From contig JAFKLR010000003.1 of NCBI GenBank assembly GCA_017304685.1, positions 806,001 through 870,000 of the forward strand: DNA of 64,000 nt, read 5' to 3'. Below, one piece after another: positions 51,891 to 62,124 of the stretch (the first letter of the stretch is position 1; each line of letters starts with the position of its first letter). A program made the position numbers and the translations under genes. The notes beneath the pieces are model-generated. The model did not search any database. It saw only the letters and a program-made list of their open reading frames with translations, and was not told the origin of the DNA. Origin of the DNA: Sphingobacteriia bacterium. Lineage in GTDB: Bacteria; Pseudomonadota; Alphaproteobacteria; Rickettsiales; 33-17.

Positions 51891-53258
51891 ATGTCAAAAA
51901 AGAAAGAAATAGATGATTCATTTATTAATACAATAGTTGAGCAAACTCTTTATACTATAAAGTACATAACTGAAAATGAACTTCAAAATTTACTTACTAA
52001 AGGTTTAGAAGCGCAATTTCAACATGTACCACCAACATCTAACTGGCAAGATATAGCTATACAACATAAGATTAATGAAATTCAATCGGATACTGCTCAT
52101 TTATTAAGTGATTTATTAAAAAGCGACCCTGATAATCAACTTGTTTCATTTTTAAATTTATTTAATAAGAAACAATTAGAATCTAACCTTAAATATAACT
52201 TAGCCTTAAGTAAATTCGTAAACCAATTTAAAGACTGTATTATAGAATCTAAAGTAGGGAAAGATAGTATCGATGTTTTAGCTTTCCAAAATAATTTAGA
52301 ACTAGCTTTAATAGATTTTATAAAAGAAATAAAAGGCTCAAATTTAACAAAGGAAGAAAAAGAAAATATTAAAGAAGCTGCTGAAGAAATAACCTTTACA
52401 ACTTTAAATCTTAGTGAACCTTTAGCACAAAAGCACTTACTTCAGTTAAACCATTCAAATTTAAAAACTTTTGCAATTATTGCAACTAGTATTGCCCTTT
52501 TCGGAGTAATAACACTTGTATGTGTAAAATTTGGCCTACTTGCTACAGCAACATCAGCTATTGCAAATTCTCCAGCTTTCATATCAGTTGTTAATACATT
52601 AGAGGCAGGATTAGTAACAATTGCCCCTCATCTCGATAGCTTTGTCGTAAAAACTTCAATGGTTTTAGTACCCCTATTTGTAAATTTAGTTGTAGATGAT
52701 ATCAGAAGTGGGTCTTTAAAAAATAGGTTTTTTGAAGTATTTAGTTCGATAAGTGGCATGGAATTCGCTCAAACTAGTAAAAAACTAACTGTTAAAGATA
52801 TCACTGAAGCTAGTGTAACTAGCGCATTAAATAAGGTTGTAAATAATCAACCTCAAAATAAAGGTAAAAATTTACTTAGAGATAAAGCTATATTTAATAG
52901 TTTAAATATTATAGTAAACACCTTAAATGGTATGCAATTACCTGAATCAAGAATTAATAATTCGGATTTACATGAAATATTTTATGGATTTAAGGGTAAG
53001 GAAAGCAAAAACACTTGTTTAGAAGCACTATTTAATATTGAAAGTAATAGTAAAGATATAATGAATTTTTCTTTAAAAGAAGAAGCTGTATGGAAAAATA
53101 TTACAGTTTTAAGTAAAGTACTTCCTACTCTTCAAAAACTTTCTCATAACAATAAAATTAGCTTTCCTATGAAACATACTCATTCATATCAAAATGCTAT
53201 TGCAGTAATAAAAAATTTATTGGTAAATGAGATAGATATTTCTAAAGGAATGAATTAG
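51891..53258 (+). CDS. Hypothetical membrane protein
   Basis: 455 aa, no recognised family. Residues 1-185 are helical and charged. Two hydrophobic regions lie at ~191-224 (TFAIIATSIALFGVITLVCV) and ~241-268 (FVVKTSMVLVPLFVNLVV), separated by a short Ala/Ser-rich loop. The C-terminal ~185 residues are soluble. The MSKKKE start matches several accessory genes. It ends 4 nt from the 3' end of the tRNA-Leu on the other strand. Confidence 0.68.
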   Translation: MSKKKEIDDSFINTIVEQTLYTIKYITENELQNLLTKGLEAQFQHVPPTSNWQDIAIQHKINEIQSDTAHLLSDLLKSDPDNQLVSFLNLFNKKQLESNLKYNLALSKFVNQFKDCIIESKVGKDSIDVLAFQNNLELALIDFIKEIKGSNLTKEEKENIKEAAEEITFTTLNLSEPLAQKHLLQLNHSNLKTFAIIATSIALFGVITLVCVKFGLLATATSAIANSPAFISVVNTLEAGLVTIAPHLDSFVVKTSMVLVPLFVNLVVDDIRSGSLKNRFFEVFSSISGMEFAQTSKKLTVKDITEASVTSALNKVVNNQPQNKGKNLLRDKAIFNSLNIIVNTLNGMQLPESRINNSDLHEIFYGFKGKESKNTCLEALFNIESNSKDIMNFSLKEEAVWKNITVLSKVLPTLQKLSHNNKISFPMKHTHSYQNAIAVIKNLLVNEIDISKGMN

Positions 53259-53261
53259 GAA

Positions 53262-53348
53262 TGGTACCCGCGGCCGGACTTGAACCGGCAAGGGCGTAAA
53301 GCCCCACGGATTTTAAGTCCGTTATGTCTACCATTCCATCACGCGGGC
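53262..53348 (-). tRNA. tRNA-Leu (anticodon UAA)
   Basis: 87 nt including an encoded CCA. The acceptor stem GCCCGCG pairs with CGCGGGT (one G-U at the first pair). The anticodon stem-loop is ACGGA-CTTAAAA-TCCGT with anticodon TAA. A long variable arm (GGGGC TTTA CGCCC) marks class II tRNA-Leu. The T-arm contains GGTTCAAGTCC. It stands alone between two accessory genes. Confidence 0.95.
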
Positions 53349-53441
53349 AACACTCCACATACGTATAAATAACATTTTAAAAATTAGCAAGTATTTTTTG
53401 AAATTTATTTTGGAAATAAAGCATGTTTTTATTAACAAGCT

Positions 53442-56400
53442 TTATCTATCCATAATTTGACCTTTATTTTTATCTACAGGCTTTAGGAAACCAAATCTTC
53501 TCTCACCCTTTTTATTTAGCTGCCCCATACTACCTTCAAAGTCTTTTTTCACGCGGTTCATAAGCTCTTTTTCAGCTAAACCATTTATATCTTTATATTT
53601 AGCACTATCACTTTTAAACTTTTCTTTTAAATTGTTAATTTGCTCTTCTTCAAGCCTATTACCAATATTATCCTTTAATGTCACTTGTTTAATCTTAAGG
53701 ATAGTGGCAAATTGATTAAAATTAACCTCATGCCCCTTGTATTCACGACTTAAACCTTTTTGTGCAGATAGAGGTATCTGGATACCTTCATCACTTAAAG
53801 CTTTAAACCAATGTTCCATAGGATATTTGTAGGCATTAAATTCAACTTCTTGTTTTAACACGCCAGGCTTAGTATGATAATTAAATAATTCTATATTTTC
53901 TGCTTTTAAAAGATGGATAAAATCAGCAAAATATAGGCTTGCATTTTCGCCGCCTACTCTTTTAAGAATATTTTCTTTAACTTCAGGTGATAATTTAATA
54001 TTATTAGACTCAAGAATTATAAAAACCTCTTTAATTGGCTTTCTAAACATTTGGTTATCAAGAGCTTGGATTATATTTTGATTAATATTTATATTATTAT
54101 GCTTTAAAGCTCCTAAGAACGATTGTAGAGACTCTTTATCACTAAATTTAATAGCTCCTGAGAGAAGCTTATTTTCAACCACTTCTTTTAATCTGACTAA
54201 ATCTTGAGTTTTTGCGTTCGGATTTCCAATATAAAAACTAGCTTTATTAAAATTACATCCTTCACTAAAAAGCACATTACTCCAATCTTCAATATTAATT
54301 TTAGCTTTAGCAAAATTGAAACCAGCAAAATTTAAATTTCTAACATCAGTTTTAAAAACAATTTTTCTAAAATCTCTTTTATCAAGAATTGATCTAGTTG
54401 GAGATACTGTAGGTAATTTGTTATAGTTTGGATTTTCTGCAATAAGTTGCCCAAGATCGTATTTAGTATTTCCACCATTAGATAATTTTTCAGCTTTATT
54501 AACGGCAGCACTTAAAAAATCTGAGTTAATGCTTTTTCCAAACACCCTATCTTTACCACATGCTGCAGCGAGTTTTTCAAAAACTGCACCAATCTTTGAG
54601 CCAATAGCTTTTAATGTATAAAATCTTATATCAGAATCAACAGTTGCTATTTTAAGAGCTTTGAAAACCCCTTTAGCTGTAACATTGTTTTCATCTACAA
54701 ATTTAGTATAAAGTTCATTTATTTCTTTTGCTTTTTCTGGTTTAGATAAAGCCTTGAATAAATTGCCACTGGTAATACCTAATTCTCTGATTGGTTTTAT
54801 ACTTTTAATAAATCCATCAACAATTTTAGCCTTATTAGGGTCATTAAGGACATTGATAAGGTTTTTAACACCATTATTATCTTCTGCCGATAATTTTTTA
54901 AGGAAGGTACCTACAATAGGTTTCCAGAAATCACTATCATAATCCATACGATCAATGTTATCTATAGATTCACCCAAATCTGCTAATGCCTCAACTAATA
55001 CTGGTAACAATTCTTTAAAATCATTTTCTTTAAATTGTGGATTTTTGAAAACATTAAATTGGAATACATCGTTAGTAAATACTACCTTTTGCAATAAAAC
55101 ATATACATGGTCTTGCATAGCTTTCTTTTCTTTTTCAGGTACATTTTCAACTGATTTTAAAACATTATTAACTATTTCAAGTAGATTTGATTTTTTTAAA
55201 CCTCTATTATTTTCTGGGTCCTTTATTCCCTCTATTAGTTCTTCGGCTAATTTCGCAAAATTATTATTAGAATTATTTGAAGTAAGAAGGTTTTTTGTTA
55301 CATAATCAACTAATGGAATAAGATGATTATTAATATCATCTTTACTTAAATTATTATAAATTTTATCAATAACGCTAGCGTCATCGTTATAATGCGTTCC
55401 TCTAATCTCTTGTTCGGCTTCAAATTTATTTTTATTATTTAAAATAAAATCTTTAATCAATAAATTTACTTTAATTTCATCAGCTGGTTTAACATCAGTA
55501 GTTTCTTTAATCACTCCTTGAATAGCTTCCATAACCTTTTTAGCTTTTTTCTTAACGTCTTTATTTAAGCCAATTTCTAGTGATTGATTATTATTAATTT
55601 CAATACTAATAGGTTCATCAATTAAAGCTGCCTTCTTTTTATTAGATTTACTTGGTTTTTCCTGAGTTGGAGTAATTGTAGCCCTACCTTTTTCTTTAAT
55701 TTCAAAATCAAATAAATCTACAACTTCACGAATTAAATTTTCACGAGCTTGTTTTATTTTCTCATTTTTAGTTAAATCATCTGATGAAGCAAAAGAGTTG
55801 ATTACAAGATTAGTACCTTGAGCAGCTAAAAGAGAAGAATCTATACCAAATTGTTCTTTAAATTTATTTTTTAAGCTTTCTAGGTTTTCATTAGTATCTG
55901 GAAATGCTTGTAGTAAAATTTGAGATTCAATTAATTCCTGAATTACTTCTTTATATTCATTATTTTCATCATTAAATAATATTCTAAATTCATTATTATC
56001 TGTAAGTTTTCTATCTAGTCTTAAATCAGCAAGTATATCAAATACTTGGCCAATTGTAGCTTGTACATTCGCTTTTAGAACAGCATTTGTAACTTCGGTT
56101 TTTTTACCAGTGACTGATTTAGCTATTTCACTCAATCCATTTAATACAGAAAAAAGCTTTTCATTTGTAGCGGTTTCAGGAACCAAATCAATTATTAAGT
56201 CTACAAGCTTTTCTTCATTATATTTTGAGTTTTTTGATAATTTAAATAACTGAAGCTCTTTAATTTGAGGAGCAATAGCATGTTTTTGAAGTTTAATAAT
56301 TTGAGTTACAAATTCTTTATTTTCACTAATTGTTTTTTTCAAATTTCCATCATTTAATATTTCACCTACTAGGGTAAAAACATCTCGGTCTTCTGTATGA

Positions 56401-59033
56401 ATCAGTTTATTAATTATTTCAATAGTATTACCGATATTATCAGCATTTATTACTTGATTCTCAAAAAAATCATTAACAAACTTTCTAAATCCTTCTTTTA
56501 ATTTTGTTTTATCCTCTTCGCTCGTCAATCCCTTTTCAAATGCTTTTTCTAAATTTGGATAACCAAAATCTGTAGCAAGTTCAACAAATAATTTTCTATT
56601 AGTTGTTAGGAAATTTGCAAATGCTCCGCCTGTAATTTTAGCAGCTTCTTTAAACTCTTCTGATTTTATAGCTTTTAAGAAACCATTTACTAAATCTATC
56701 CCTTGTAAAGCTGTTATAGCTTTATGCGTTTCATTATTTTCACCATTATAATATTTAACGCTCACCGCATTATTGGCTGTTAAACGTAAAAGTTCTTTTA
56801 AGCCAACAACATTTGTTAAATAATTCCCATATTTAGTTGCAAGATCAATTCCTTCATTTGCAACATTCGCGTATTCTTGAACCTGTTCAGCGGCTTTACC
56901 AAGCATTTCTTTAGGAGGAGCAAAGAAACTTGTCCAAAAACCCTTTGTAGTTAAAACAGTACCAACACCTTCCGCAATGTCAGCCACTCTATCAAGAGCA
57001 TCAAGGGGCGCATTAACAAGCGTAGAAATTAATCCACCTTCTTTTTCTACTCCTTGAACTATCTCACCTTTTCTCAAGGTATCTGTAACAAATTTTGTTG
57101 CTTTATTTCCAGTTTGAAGCCCTTGTTGTATTAAACTAGCTCCCTCACCTACAGTATTAGATGCTTTATTACTTATCCAATTTGCAGCTTTTTTAATTAT
57201 TCCTGGAGTATTAGAAGAAGTTTGTTTAACTGTTTCAATAGCGCTACCAACCATTCCAACGGCAGAATCTTTAGCTGCTTTAATACTAGGTAATATACCT
57301 TTATCGATATTTTCTGATAAATCATTAAATTGGTTTTTTATAAAAATATTACTAATTAAGCGAATATTTTCAGCAATTTTATTTGGATTTAAAAGGTTAT
57401 TCCGTGCAATATATGCCTCGCGATATTTTACCATGTTATTAAGGCAAATTTGACTCATAAGAGTGTTTTCAAAGGCAGATGTAACTTGAAATTGATTGCC
57501 TTTAGTTTTATTTTCTTCAATTTGCGAAGCAATAATATAACTGATTTCTAATCCATATTTCTCTTTTAATTCATTCCATTTAGGTGATTCAAATAATGGA
57601 AGAGCCTGAGCTTTAAAAGAATATTTTACTAAATTATTTTGTAGTGATTCACCTACTCTATCATATACAATATTTGAAAGCTCTTCATAATTACTGTTAA
57701 CAAAATCTAATATTTCATCATATTGTTTTTTATTTTCTTCCATTAATCCAAGATTACTTTTTGTCTTTTTAATTATTTCGACAACTTTTTTATCATCTTC
57801 TGAGAGAGGTTTACTTGCATCTTTTAAAATCACTTCTTCATTTGCAAGTAATTTATCTAAGGTAGCATTTAATTTATGATTACTTTCAGGAAGATAAACC
57901 GAAAATTCAGGCAAATTACTTAATGTGGCAATAGGAGAATTTTGTAATCCTAAAAATGAATTTAAACCATTATTACCATTTAATAAGGTAAAATCTAATC
58001 CTAATCTTTTAAGTGCCATTGGCCCAATTATTGGAAACACATAATCCTTAAATATATTCCATGCTTTTCCTGAACCTTTCCTATTATCACCTAAATTAAA
58101 ACCTTTATTAATTTGCTCTTTTTTAAATTGTTCTATTAAAGTGTTTTTTTCTTCTTTATTTTTTTGTATATATTGTTCTTTTGAAATTTTATTTTTTGCT
58201 AAAAAATCCTTAAACTCTTTTTTAACATAATTAAGTATTTCGGTCGCATTTTCTTCTTCAGTTTTATACGCACTAAGTTTAACACCAAATTGTTTAAAAG
58301 CATATTCTGAAGCTTGCTTCTCTCTTTCTGTACTCGACAATGCATTTTTTTCAATTTTACTTTTATAAATATTAACAGCTTTTTCTACATTTTGAATTTG
58401 TTGTTCAAAAATTGCTGCATTAACTTCATTTTCTACTAGATTTCTTTGAACAGAATTTAAAGCTTTAACTTCTATATTTAATTCTTCTATAATGTTTTCT
58501 AAGGAAAATTCCTTTTTAATTTTTTCAGCTCTTTCCTTTAAAAGTTTTTTGATTACAACTTCAGCTCCTAAATCTTCAACATCTTTTTGAATTTGAGGGT
58601 TTTTAAGAGCATTTTCATGTAATTTATAATTTTTTATTTCTTTACCATCACCCTTATGTTCAGTATTATCAAGAGTGATTATTCTTTCTTTAATAAGTAA
58701 TCTACGGGCTCCTTCCGCAAAATCTAAAAATTTATTATTTTCATCTAATAAACAAAATTCTCCGTTAACTTTATTACTATTCTTAATTACATTATCAACA
58801 ATGTCATTTAGTAATTTTGACCTATTATCTTTTAAAACCCCGTCATATAAATATTTTAACGAAGAATTTTGGATTTTATTTTCAATATGTATCTTTAATG
58901 CTTCTCTAGCTGAAGAAGCTTGTATAGTTTCCGGAAATAGTAAAAAATCCAAGGAAAAGGTTATTTTACCTTCCTTAACTAATTTTTTTGCGGCTTTTTG
59001 CCTTTCTTGATCAGTGTTACTATTTTTAGCCAT
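53442..59033 (-). CDS. 1863-aa accessory protein with a pentapeptide-like segment
   Basis: The largest gene of the window. Most of it is helical and Lys/Glu/Asn/Leu-rich. Residues ~590-715 are Ala/Gly/Val-rich and amphipathic (VGMVGSAIETVKQTSS; ASLIQQGLQTGNKATKF), which may associate with membranes. Residues ~1550-1590 show A(D/N)LxF-like spacing (DVRNLNFAGFNFAKAKIN, then GCNFNKASF), a short pentapeptide-repeat-like segment. No signal peptide and no classical transmembrane helix is clear. The start is MAKNSNTDQ. No known family recognised. Its length with no enzymatic signature fits a structural or secreted protein. A TTAA-N7-TTAA near 59170 lies 135 bp upstream, with low weight. Confidence 0.75.
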   Translation of the reverse strand: MAKNSNTDQERQKAAKKLVKEGKITFSLDFLLFPETIQASSAREALKIHIENKIQNSSLKYLYDGVLKDNRSKLLNDIVDNVIKNSNKVNGEFCLLDENNKFLDFAEGARRLLIKERIITLDNTEHKGDGKEIKNYKLHENALKNPQIQKDVEDLGAEVVIKKLLKERAEKIKKEFSLENIIEELNIEVKALNSVQRNLVENEVNAAIFEQQIQNVEKAVNIYKSKIEKNALSSTEREKQASEYAFKQFGVKLSAYKTEEENATEILNYVKKEFKDFLAKNKISKEQYIQKNKEEKNTLIEQFKKEQINKGFNLGDNRKGSGKAWNIFKDYVFPIIGPMALKRLGLDFTLLNGNNGLNSFLGLQNSPIATLSNLPEFSVYLPESNHKLNATLDKLLANEEVILKDASKPLSEDDKKVVEIIKKTKSNLGLMEENKKQYDEILDFVNSNYEELSNIVYDRVGESLQNNLVKYSFKAQALPLFESPKWNELKEKYGLEISYIIASQIEENKTKGNQFQVTSAFENTLMSQICLNNMVKYREAYIARNNLLNPNKIAENIRLISNIFIKNQFNDLSENIDKGILPSIKAAKDSAVGMVGSAIETVKQTSSNTPGIIKKAANWISNKASNTVGEGASLIQQGLQTGNKATKFVTDTLRKGEIVQGVEKEGGLISTLVNAPLDALDRVADIAEGVGTVLTTKGFWTSFFAPPKEMLGKAAEQVQEYANVANEGIDLATKYGNYLTNVVGLKELLRLTANNAVSVKYYNGENNETHKAITALQGIDLVNGFLKAIKSEEFKEAAKITGGAFANFLTTNRKLFVELATDFGYPNLEKAFEKGLTSEEDKTKLKEGFRKFVNDFFENQVINADNIGNTIEIINKLIHTEDRDVFTLVGEILNDGNLKKTISENKEFVTQIIKLQKHAIAPQIKELQLFKLSKNSKYNEEKLVDLIIDLVPETATNEKLFSVLNGLSEIAKSVTGKKTEVTNAVLKANVQATIGQVFDILADLRLDRKLTDNNEFRILFNDENNEYKEVIQELIESQILLQAFPDTNENLESLKNKFKEQFGIDSSLLAAQGTNLVINSFASSDDLTKNEKIKQARENLIREVVDLFDFEIKEKGRATITPTQEKPSKSNKKKAALIDEPISIEINNNQSLEIGLNKDVKKKAKKVMEAIQGVIKETTDVKPADEIKVNLLIKDFILNNKNKFEAEQEIRGTHYNDDASVIDKIYNNLSKDDINNHLIPLVDYVTKNLLTSNNSNNNFAKLAEELIEGIKDPENNRGLKKSNLLEIVNNVLKSVENVPEKEKKAMQDHVYVLLQKVVFTNDVFQFNVFKNPQFKENDFKELLPVLVEALADLGESIDNIDRMDYDSDFWKPIVGTFLKKLSAEDNNGVKNLINVLNDPNKAKIVDGFIKSIKPIRELGITSGNLFKALSKPEKAKEINELYTKFVDENNVTAKGVFKALKIATVDSDIRFYTLKAIGSKIGAVFEKLAAACGKDRVFGKSINSDFLSAAVNKAEKLSNGGNTKYDLGQLIAENPNYNKLPTVSPTRSILDKRDFRKIVFKTDVRNLNFAGFNFAKAKINIEDWSNVLFSEGCNFNKASFYIGNPNAKTQDLVRLKEVVENKLLSGAIKFSDKESLQSFLGALKHNNININQNIIQALDNQMFRKPIKEVFIILESNNIKLSPEVKENILKRVGGENASLYFADFIHLLKAENIELFNYHTKPGVLKQEVEFNAYKYPMEHWFKALSDEGIQIPLSAQKGLSREYKGHEVNFNQFATILKIKQVTLKDNIGNRLEEEQINNLKEKFKSDSAKYKDINGLAEKELMNRVKKDFEGSMGQLNKKGERRFGFLKPVDKNKGQIMDR

Positions 59034-59189
59034 GGTAATAATACTATATAAATTTATATCTATATAATAATATTACAACACAAAAGTTAAAAAATAAACT
59101 ATTTTTAAAACTTATTATTAATTGTTGATAAATAAGCTTATAATATTCGCTAAAAGTTATAAAAAAGTTAATTATTAATTAAAGCACTT

Positions 59190-60839
59190 CTATTGTTTTT
59201 TTATAATATTAACATCTTTGATATACAATTCATTATCAACAATTGATCTGTAACCTTCACTCTTTTCTGCCTCAAATATATTAGGTTCAGAATTACGCAT
59301 GTATTTCTCCATAATATCAATTACATCGTAGAGTTCCATTTGTTTAGCCAGTCCATAAGGAGATGCTCCATATACATTTTCTAATTCGCAATTTGCCCCT
59401 AATTCCATTAAACATTCTATTAGCTTTAAATCATACGAACAATAACCTACTGCAAAATGTAACGGTGTATTACCTTCATAATCTAATCCATTAATATTTA
59501 ATCCTGATTTAAATAAGGTTTTTATATTATTGATATGAGCATTTTCTACCATTGATAAAAATAAAAACGTCCCTTCCTTAAACACTTCTTTAATATTAAG
59601 TCCTTTTTCAAGAAATTTATTAAACATATTCTCACTACTTAATGAAAGACTAAGAGGATTTTTTAAATCTTTAGTCACGTATTGAGTTTCAGCATCAAGG
59701 TTAAGCATCAATTCTACCATTTCTTCATGATTAACATAGATTGCTCGATAAAAGGCAGTCATTCCATAAATATCTTTTAAATTAGGATCAGCGCCATAAT
59801 TCAACAACGTTTTTATAGTTTCTTCCCTTGCCGGAAATCTTTTTTCTCGACTAGACATAGGATTAGAAGTTGTACCAGGAAGCACGATCATATACTCATC
59901 AGACCAATTACCAAATGCTTTATGAAAAAAATTATAAAGGTTATGATAATAGGCATTTGGATTAGCGCCTTTTATAAGCAAGTTTTCAATTATTGTAGGT
60001 TCATTAATTTCCGTTTGCAAAAGTTTGTAATTTAACCAATCCTGGACACTTGATAAGATAAGAAATTTTTTAATAAGATCAATTTCAATTCCCTGCTTGT
60101 TTAAATTTTCCACATATTCAATGACAGGAATGACTAAATTTAACCTAGTAATAATTATCGATAAGTTTTCATAATCATAATTTGGTTCCAATTGATAATT
60201 ATAGTCAATAAATTTAAATTTTCCTTCACGTTTTAAACCATATAAAGGTACTGTATAATATCGTAATGAAATAAAAATTATTAAGTGTATTAATTCTTTA
60301 TCTTCATTTTCAAAAAAAGTTGATAATTTCTCACGCTCAGTTTCAGATAAATTTTTTACAAATCTGCTATTTGCTAAATTGCGAATTTCTAAAAGTAATT
60401 TTGGATATTTATAAAATAACTCATTATATGAAAAATCAGATTTATTTAAATTATAAAAATATTTTTCTGATGATAAAAATAATTCAGCGGTATTAATAAT
60501 GCTTTTATCCATGTCATAATGCACTTTACCATCATAAGTTGTTACCATTTCATTCATTTTATCACTCTCAAGCATTAAACTTGAGACAAAATGAAAAGCT
60601 GAAAGTCTTGCGGGATAATTTGATTTAATTGAAAAATCACCCTCAACTTCACCTAAATGTATTGAATCATCTTTTAACCACTTAAAGACCAGAAAGCTTG
60701 CAGCTTGAGGTTCATTCTTAAAGTATTTCCTTAACACTACTCTTTCTTTTAAATTTAAATTTTCATTATCGAATAAATTTAAAATCTCATTAGGAATATA
60801 GTAATCCTTTTTAAAATTCTGATTTGTAACGCTTAACAT
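59190..60839 (-). CDS. Ankyrin-repeat protein
   Basis: 549 aa. Residues 1-280 are helical without a recognised domain. Ankyrin repeats occupy ~285-530: IENLLIKGANPNAYYHN; ETIKTLLNYGADPNLKDIYG, MTAFYRAIYVNHEEMVELML; NIKTLFKSGLNINGLDYEGN, TPLHFAVGYCSYDLKLIECL; ELGANCELENVYGASPYGLA. There is no signal peptide. The ATG has an AGGAG ribosome site 6 nt upstream. It diverges from flgI. Ankyrin proteins of intracellular alphaproteobacteria frequently act on host proteins after type IV secretion; for this gene that is an inference. Confidence 0.88.
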   Translation of the reverse strand: MLSVTNQNFKKDYYIPNEILNLFDNENLNLKERVVLRKYFKNEPQAASFLVFKWLKDDSIHLGEVEGDFSIKSNYPARLSAFHFVSSLMLESDKMNEMVTTYDGKVHYDMDKSIINTAELFLSSEKYFYNLNKSDFSYNELFYKYPKLLLEIRNLANSRFVKNLSETEREKLSTFFENEDKELIHLIIFISLRYYTVPLYGLKREGKFKFIDYNYQLEPNYDYENLSIIITRLNLVIPVIEYVENLNKQGIEIDLIKKFLILSSVQDWLNYKLLQTEINEPTIIENLLIKGANPNAYYHNLYNFFHKAFGNWSDEYMIVLPGTTSNPMSSREKRFPAREETIKTLLNYGADPNLKDIYGMTAFYRAIYVNHEEMVELMLNLDAETQYVTKDLKNPLSLSLSSENMFNKFLEKGLNIKEVFKEGTFLFLSMVENAHINNIKTLFKSGLNINGLDYEGNTPLHFAVGYCSYDLKLIECLMELGANCELENVYGASPYGLAKQMELYDVIDIMEKYMRNSEPNIFEAEKSEGYRSIVDNELYIKDVNIIKKQ

Positions 60840-60947
60840 ATTTCTCTCCTAAATTCTCATTATAAATAAATTTGATCATAAATTACTTTATAAACTACTG
60901 AAAATTATTTATTTCTTAATAATTTTTATCTTTACTTATTTGTAAAA

Positions 60948-60963
60948 TGGCATGAAAATTGCT
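60948..60963 (+). promoter_or_regulatory. Sigma-54 promoter of the flgI operon
   Basis: TGGCATGAAAATTGCT fits TGGCA(C/T)(A/G)-N4-TTGC(A/T), with GG and GC 10 bp apart. The expected transcription start is near 60974, 23 nt before the ATG at 60997. Confidence 0.8.
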
Positions 60964-60996
60964 TATTATTTAAAATACCTTTAAATGGTAACAATT

Positions 60997-62115
60997 ATGA
61001 AAAAGCCGGTACTGACATTAATAATAAGAATAATTTTAATAACTTGCATAAATGCAAAAATTTCCTATGCATCGGAAGCAAGAATTAAAGATATTGTTAA
61101 TGTTGAAGGGATTAGAGAAAACCTGCTTATTGGTTATGGATTAGTAGTAGGACTTAATGGCACAGGTGATAATTTAAACAATTCAGCATTTACGCAAAAA
61201 GGGCTTGTGGATTTCCTTGAAAGATTAGGCATCAATACGCGTGGTGCTAATTTAAAAACTAAAAACATAGCTGCTGTTACAGTAACCGCGGTACTACCAC
61301 CTTTTGCAAGGCAAGGGAGTAGAATTGATGTTCAAGTAAGTACTCTTGGCGATGCTAAAAGTTTACAAGATGGTACATTACTTGCAACTCCTCTCTTAGG
61401 AGCTGATGGTCAAGTATATGCGGTATCACAAGGACAAGTCTCTATTGGTGGTTTCGATGGAAAAGATAAAGAGGGAGCTAAAATTACAAGAAGCGTTACA
61501 ACGAACGCAACGATTATTAATGGCGCAATTATTGAAAGAGAAATACCTTTTAGATTAGAGAGCTTAGATTCAATTAAGCTTGCTTTACATAATCCAGATC
61601 TTACAACCGCTTTACAAATTGCTGAAGCTGTAAACATTGCAAATAGAGAAGATATCGCAAAAGCAATTGATCCAGGTACTGTAGAAGTATTTATACCTGT
61701 AAATCACAAAAAAGAGATCGTTAGATTTTTAGCTGACATTGAACAACTCGTAGTTTATCCAGACCAAGCTGCAAAAATTGTGATTGATGAAGCTTCTGGA
61801 ACCGTAGTTATGGGGCAAACTGTAAGAATTAGCCCAATTGCGATTTCACAAGGTAATTTAACAGTAATTATTAAATCGCAAAAAAACATTGAAAACCCGG
61901 AAGTTGATCTTAGAGGCGAGAACATTGCGGAAGACAAGCCAGTTGCTGATAATGCAAAAAAAGGTAATCAAATGGTTGTTTTACCTGAAGGTACAACATT
62001 AGGTGAGCTTGTTGACGCTCTAAATTCATTAGGTGTTGGACCACGTGACTTAATAACAATTCTTCAAACAATTAAATCTGCAGGAGCTTTGCAGTCTAAT
62101 ATTGAGTTAAGATAG
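60997..62115 (+). CDS. flgI: Flagellar P-ring protein FlgI
   Basis: Forms the P ring around the rod in the periplasm. 372 aa from the ATG at 60997. That start gives a typical signal peptide (MKKPVLTLIIRIILITCI, then a SYA site) and leaves a workable leader after the sigma-54 start; the ATG at 60985 would leave about 10 nt and lacks a ribosome site. The mature part begins ARIKDIVNVEGIRENLLIGY, then GLVVGLNGTGD, and contains ALLPP-like VTAVLPPFARQGSRIDVQVS, both family hallmarks. The C-terminus LVDALNSLGVGPRDLITILQ is also typical. First gene of the flgI-flgJ-flgN-flgK unit. Confidence 0.96.
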   Translation: MKKPVLTLIIRIILITCINAKISYASEARIKDIVNVEGIRENLLIGYGLVVGLNGTGDNLNNSAFTQKGLVDFLERLGINTRGANLKTKNIAAVTVTAVLPPFARQGSRIDVQVSTLGDAKSLQDGTLLATPLLGADGQVYAVSQGQVSIGGFDGKDKEGAKITRSVTTNATIINGAIIEREIPFRLESLDSIKLALHNPDLTTALQIAEAVNIANREDIAKAIDPGTVEVFIPVNHKKEIVRFLADIEQLVVYPDQAAKIVIDEASGTVVMGQTVRISPIAISQGNLTVIIKSQKNIENPEVDLRGENIAEDKPVADNAKKGNQMVVLPEGTTLGELVDALNSLGVGPRDLITILQTIKSAGALQSNIELR

Positions 62116-62124
62116 GGGAAAGAT

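Noticed and set aside
59168-59183. TTAATTATTAATTAA fits TTAA-N7-TTAA upstream of the 1863-aa gene
   Set aside because: It is 135 bp from the start, made only of A and T, and lies beside the 3' end of the ankyrin gene; chance is as likely as function.
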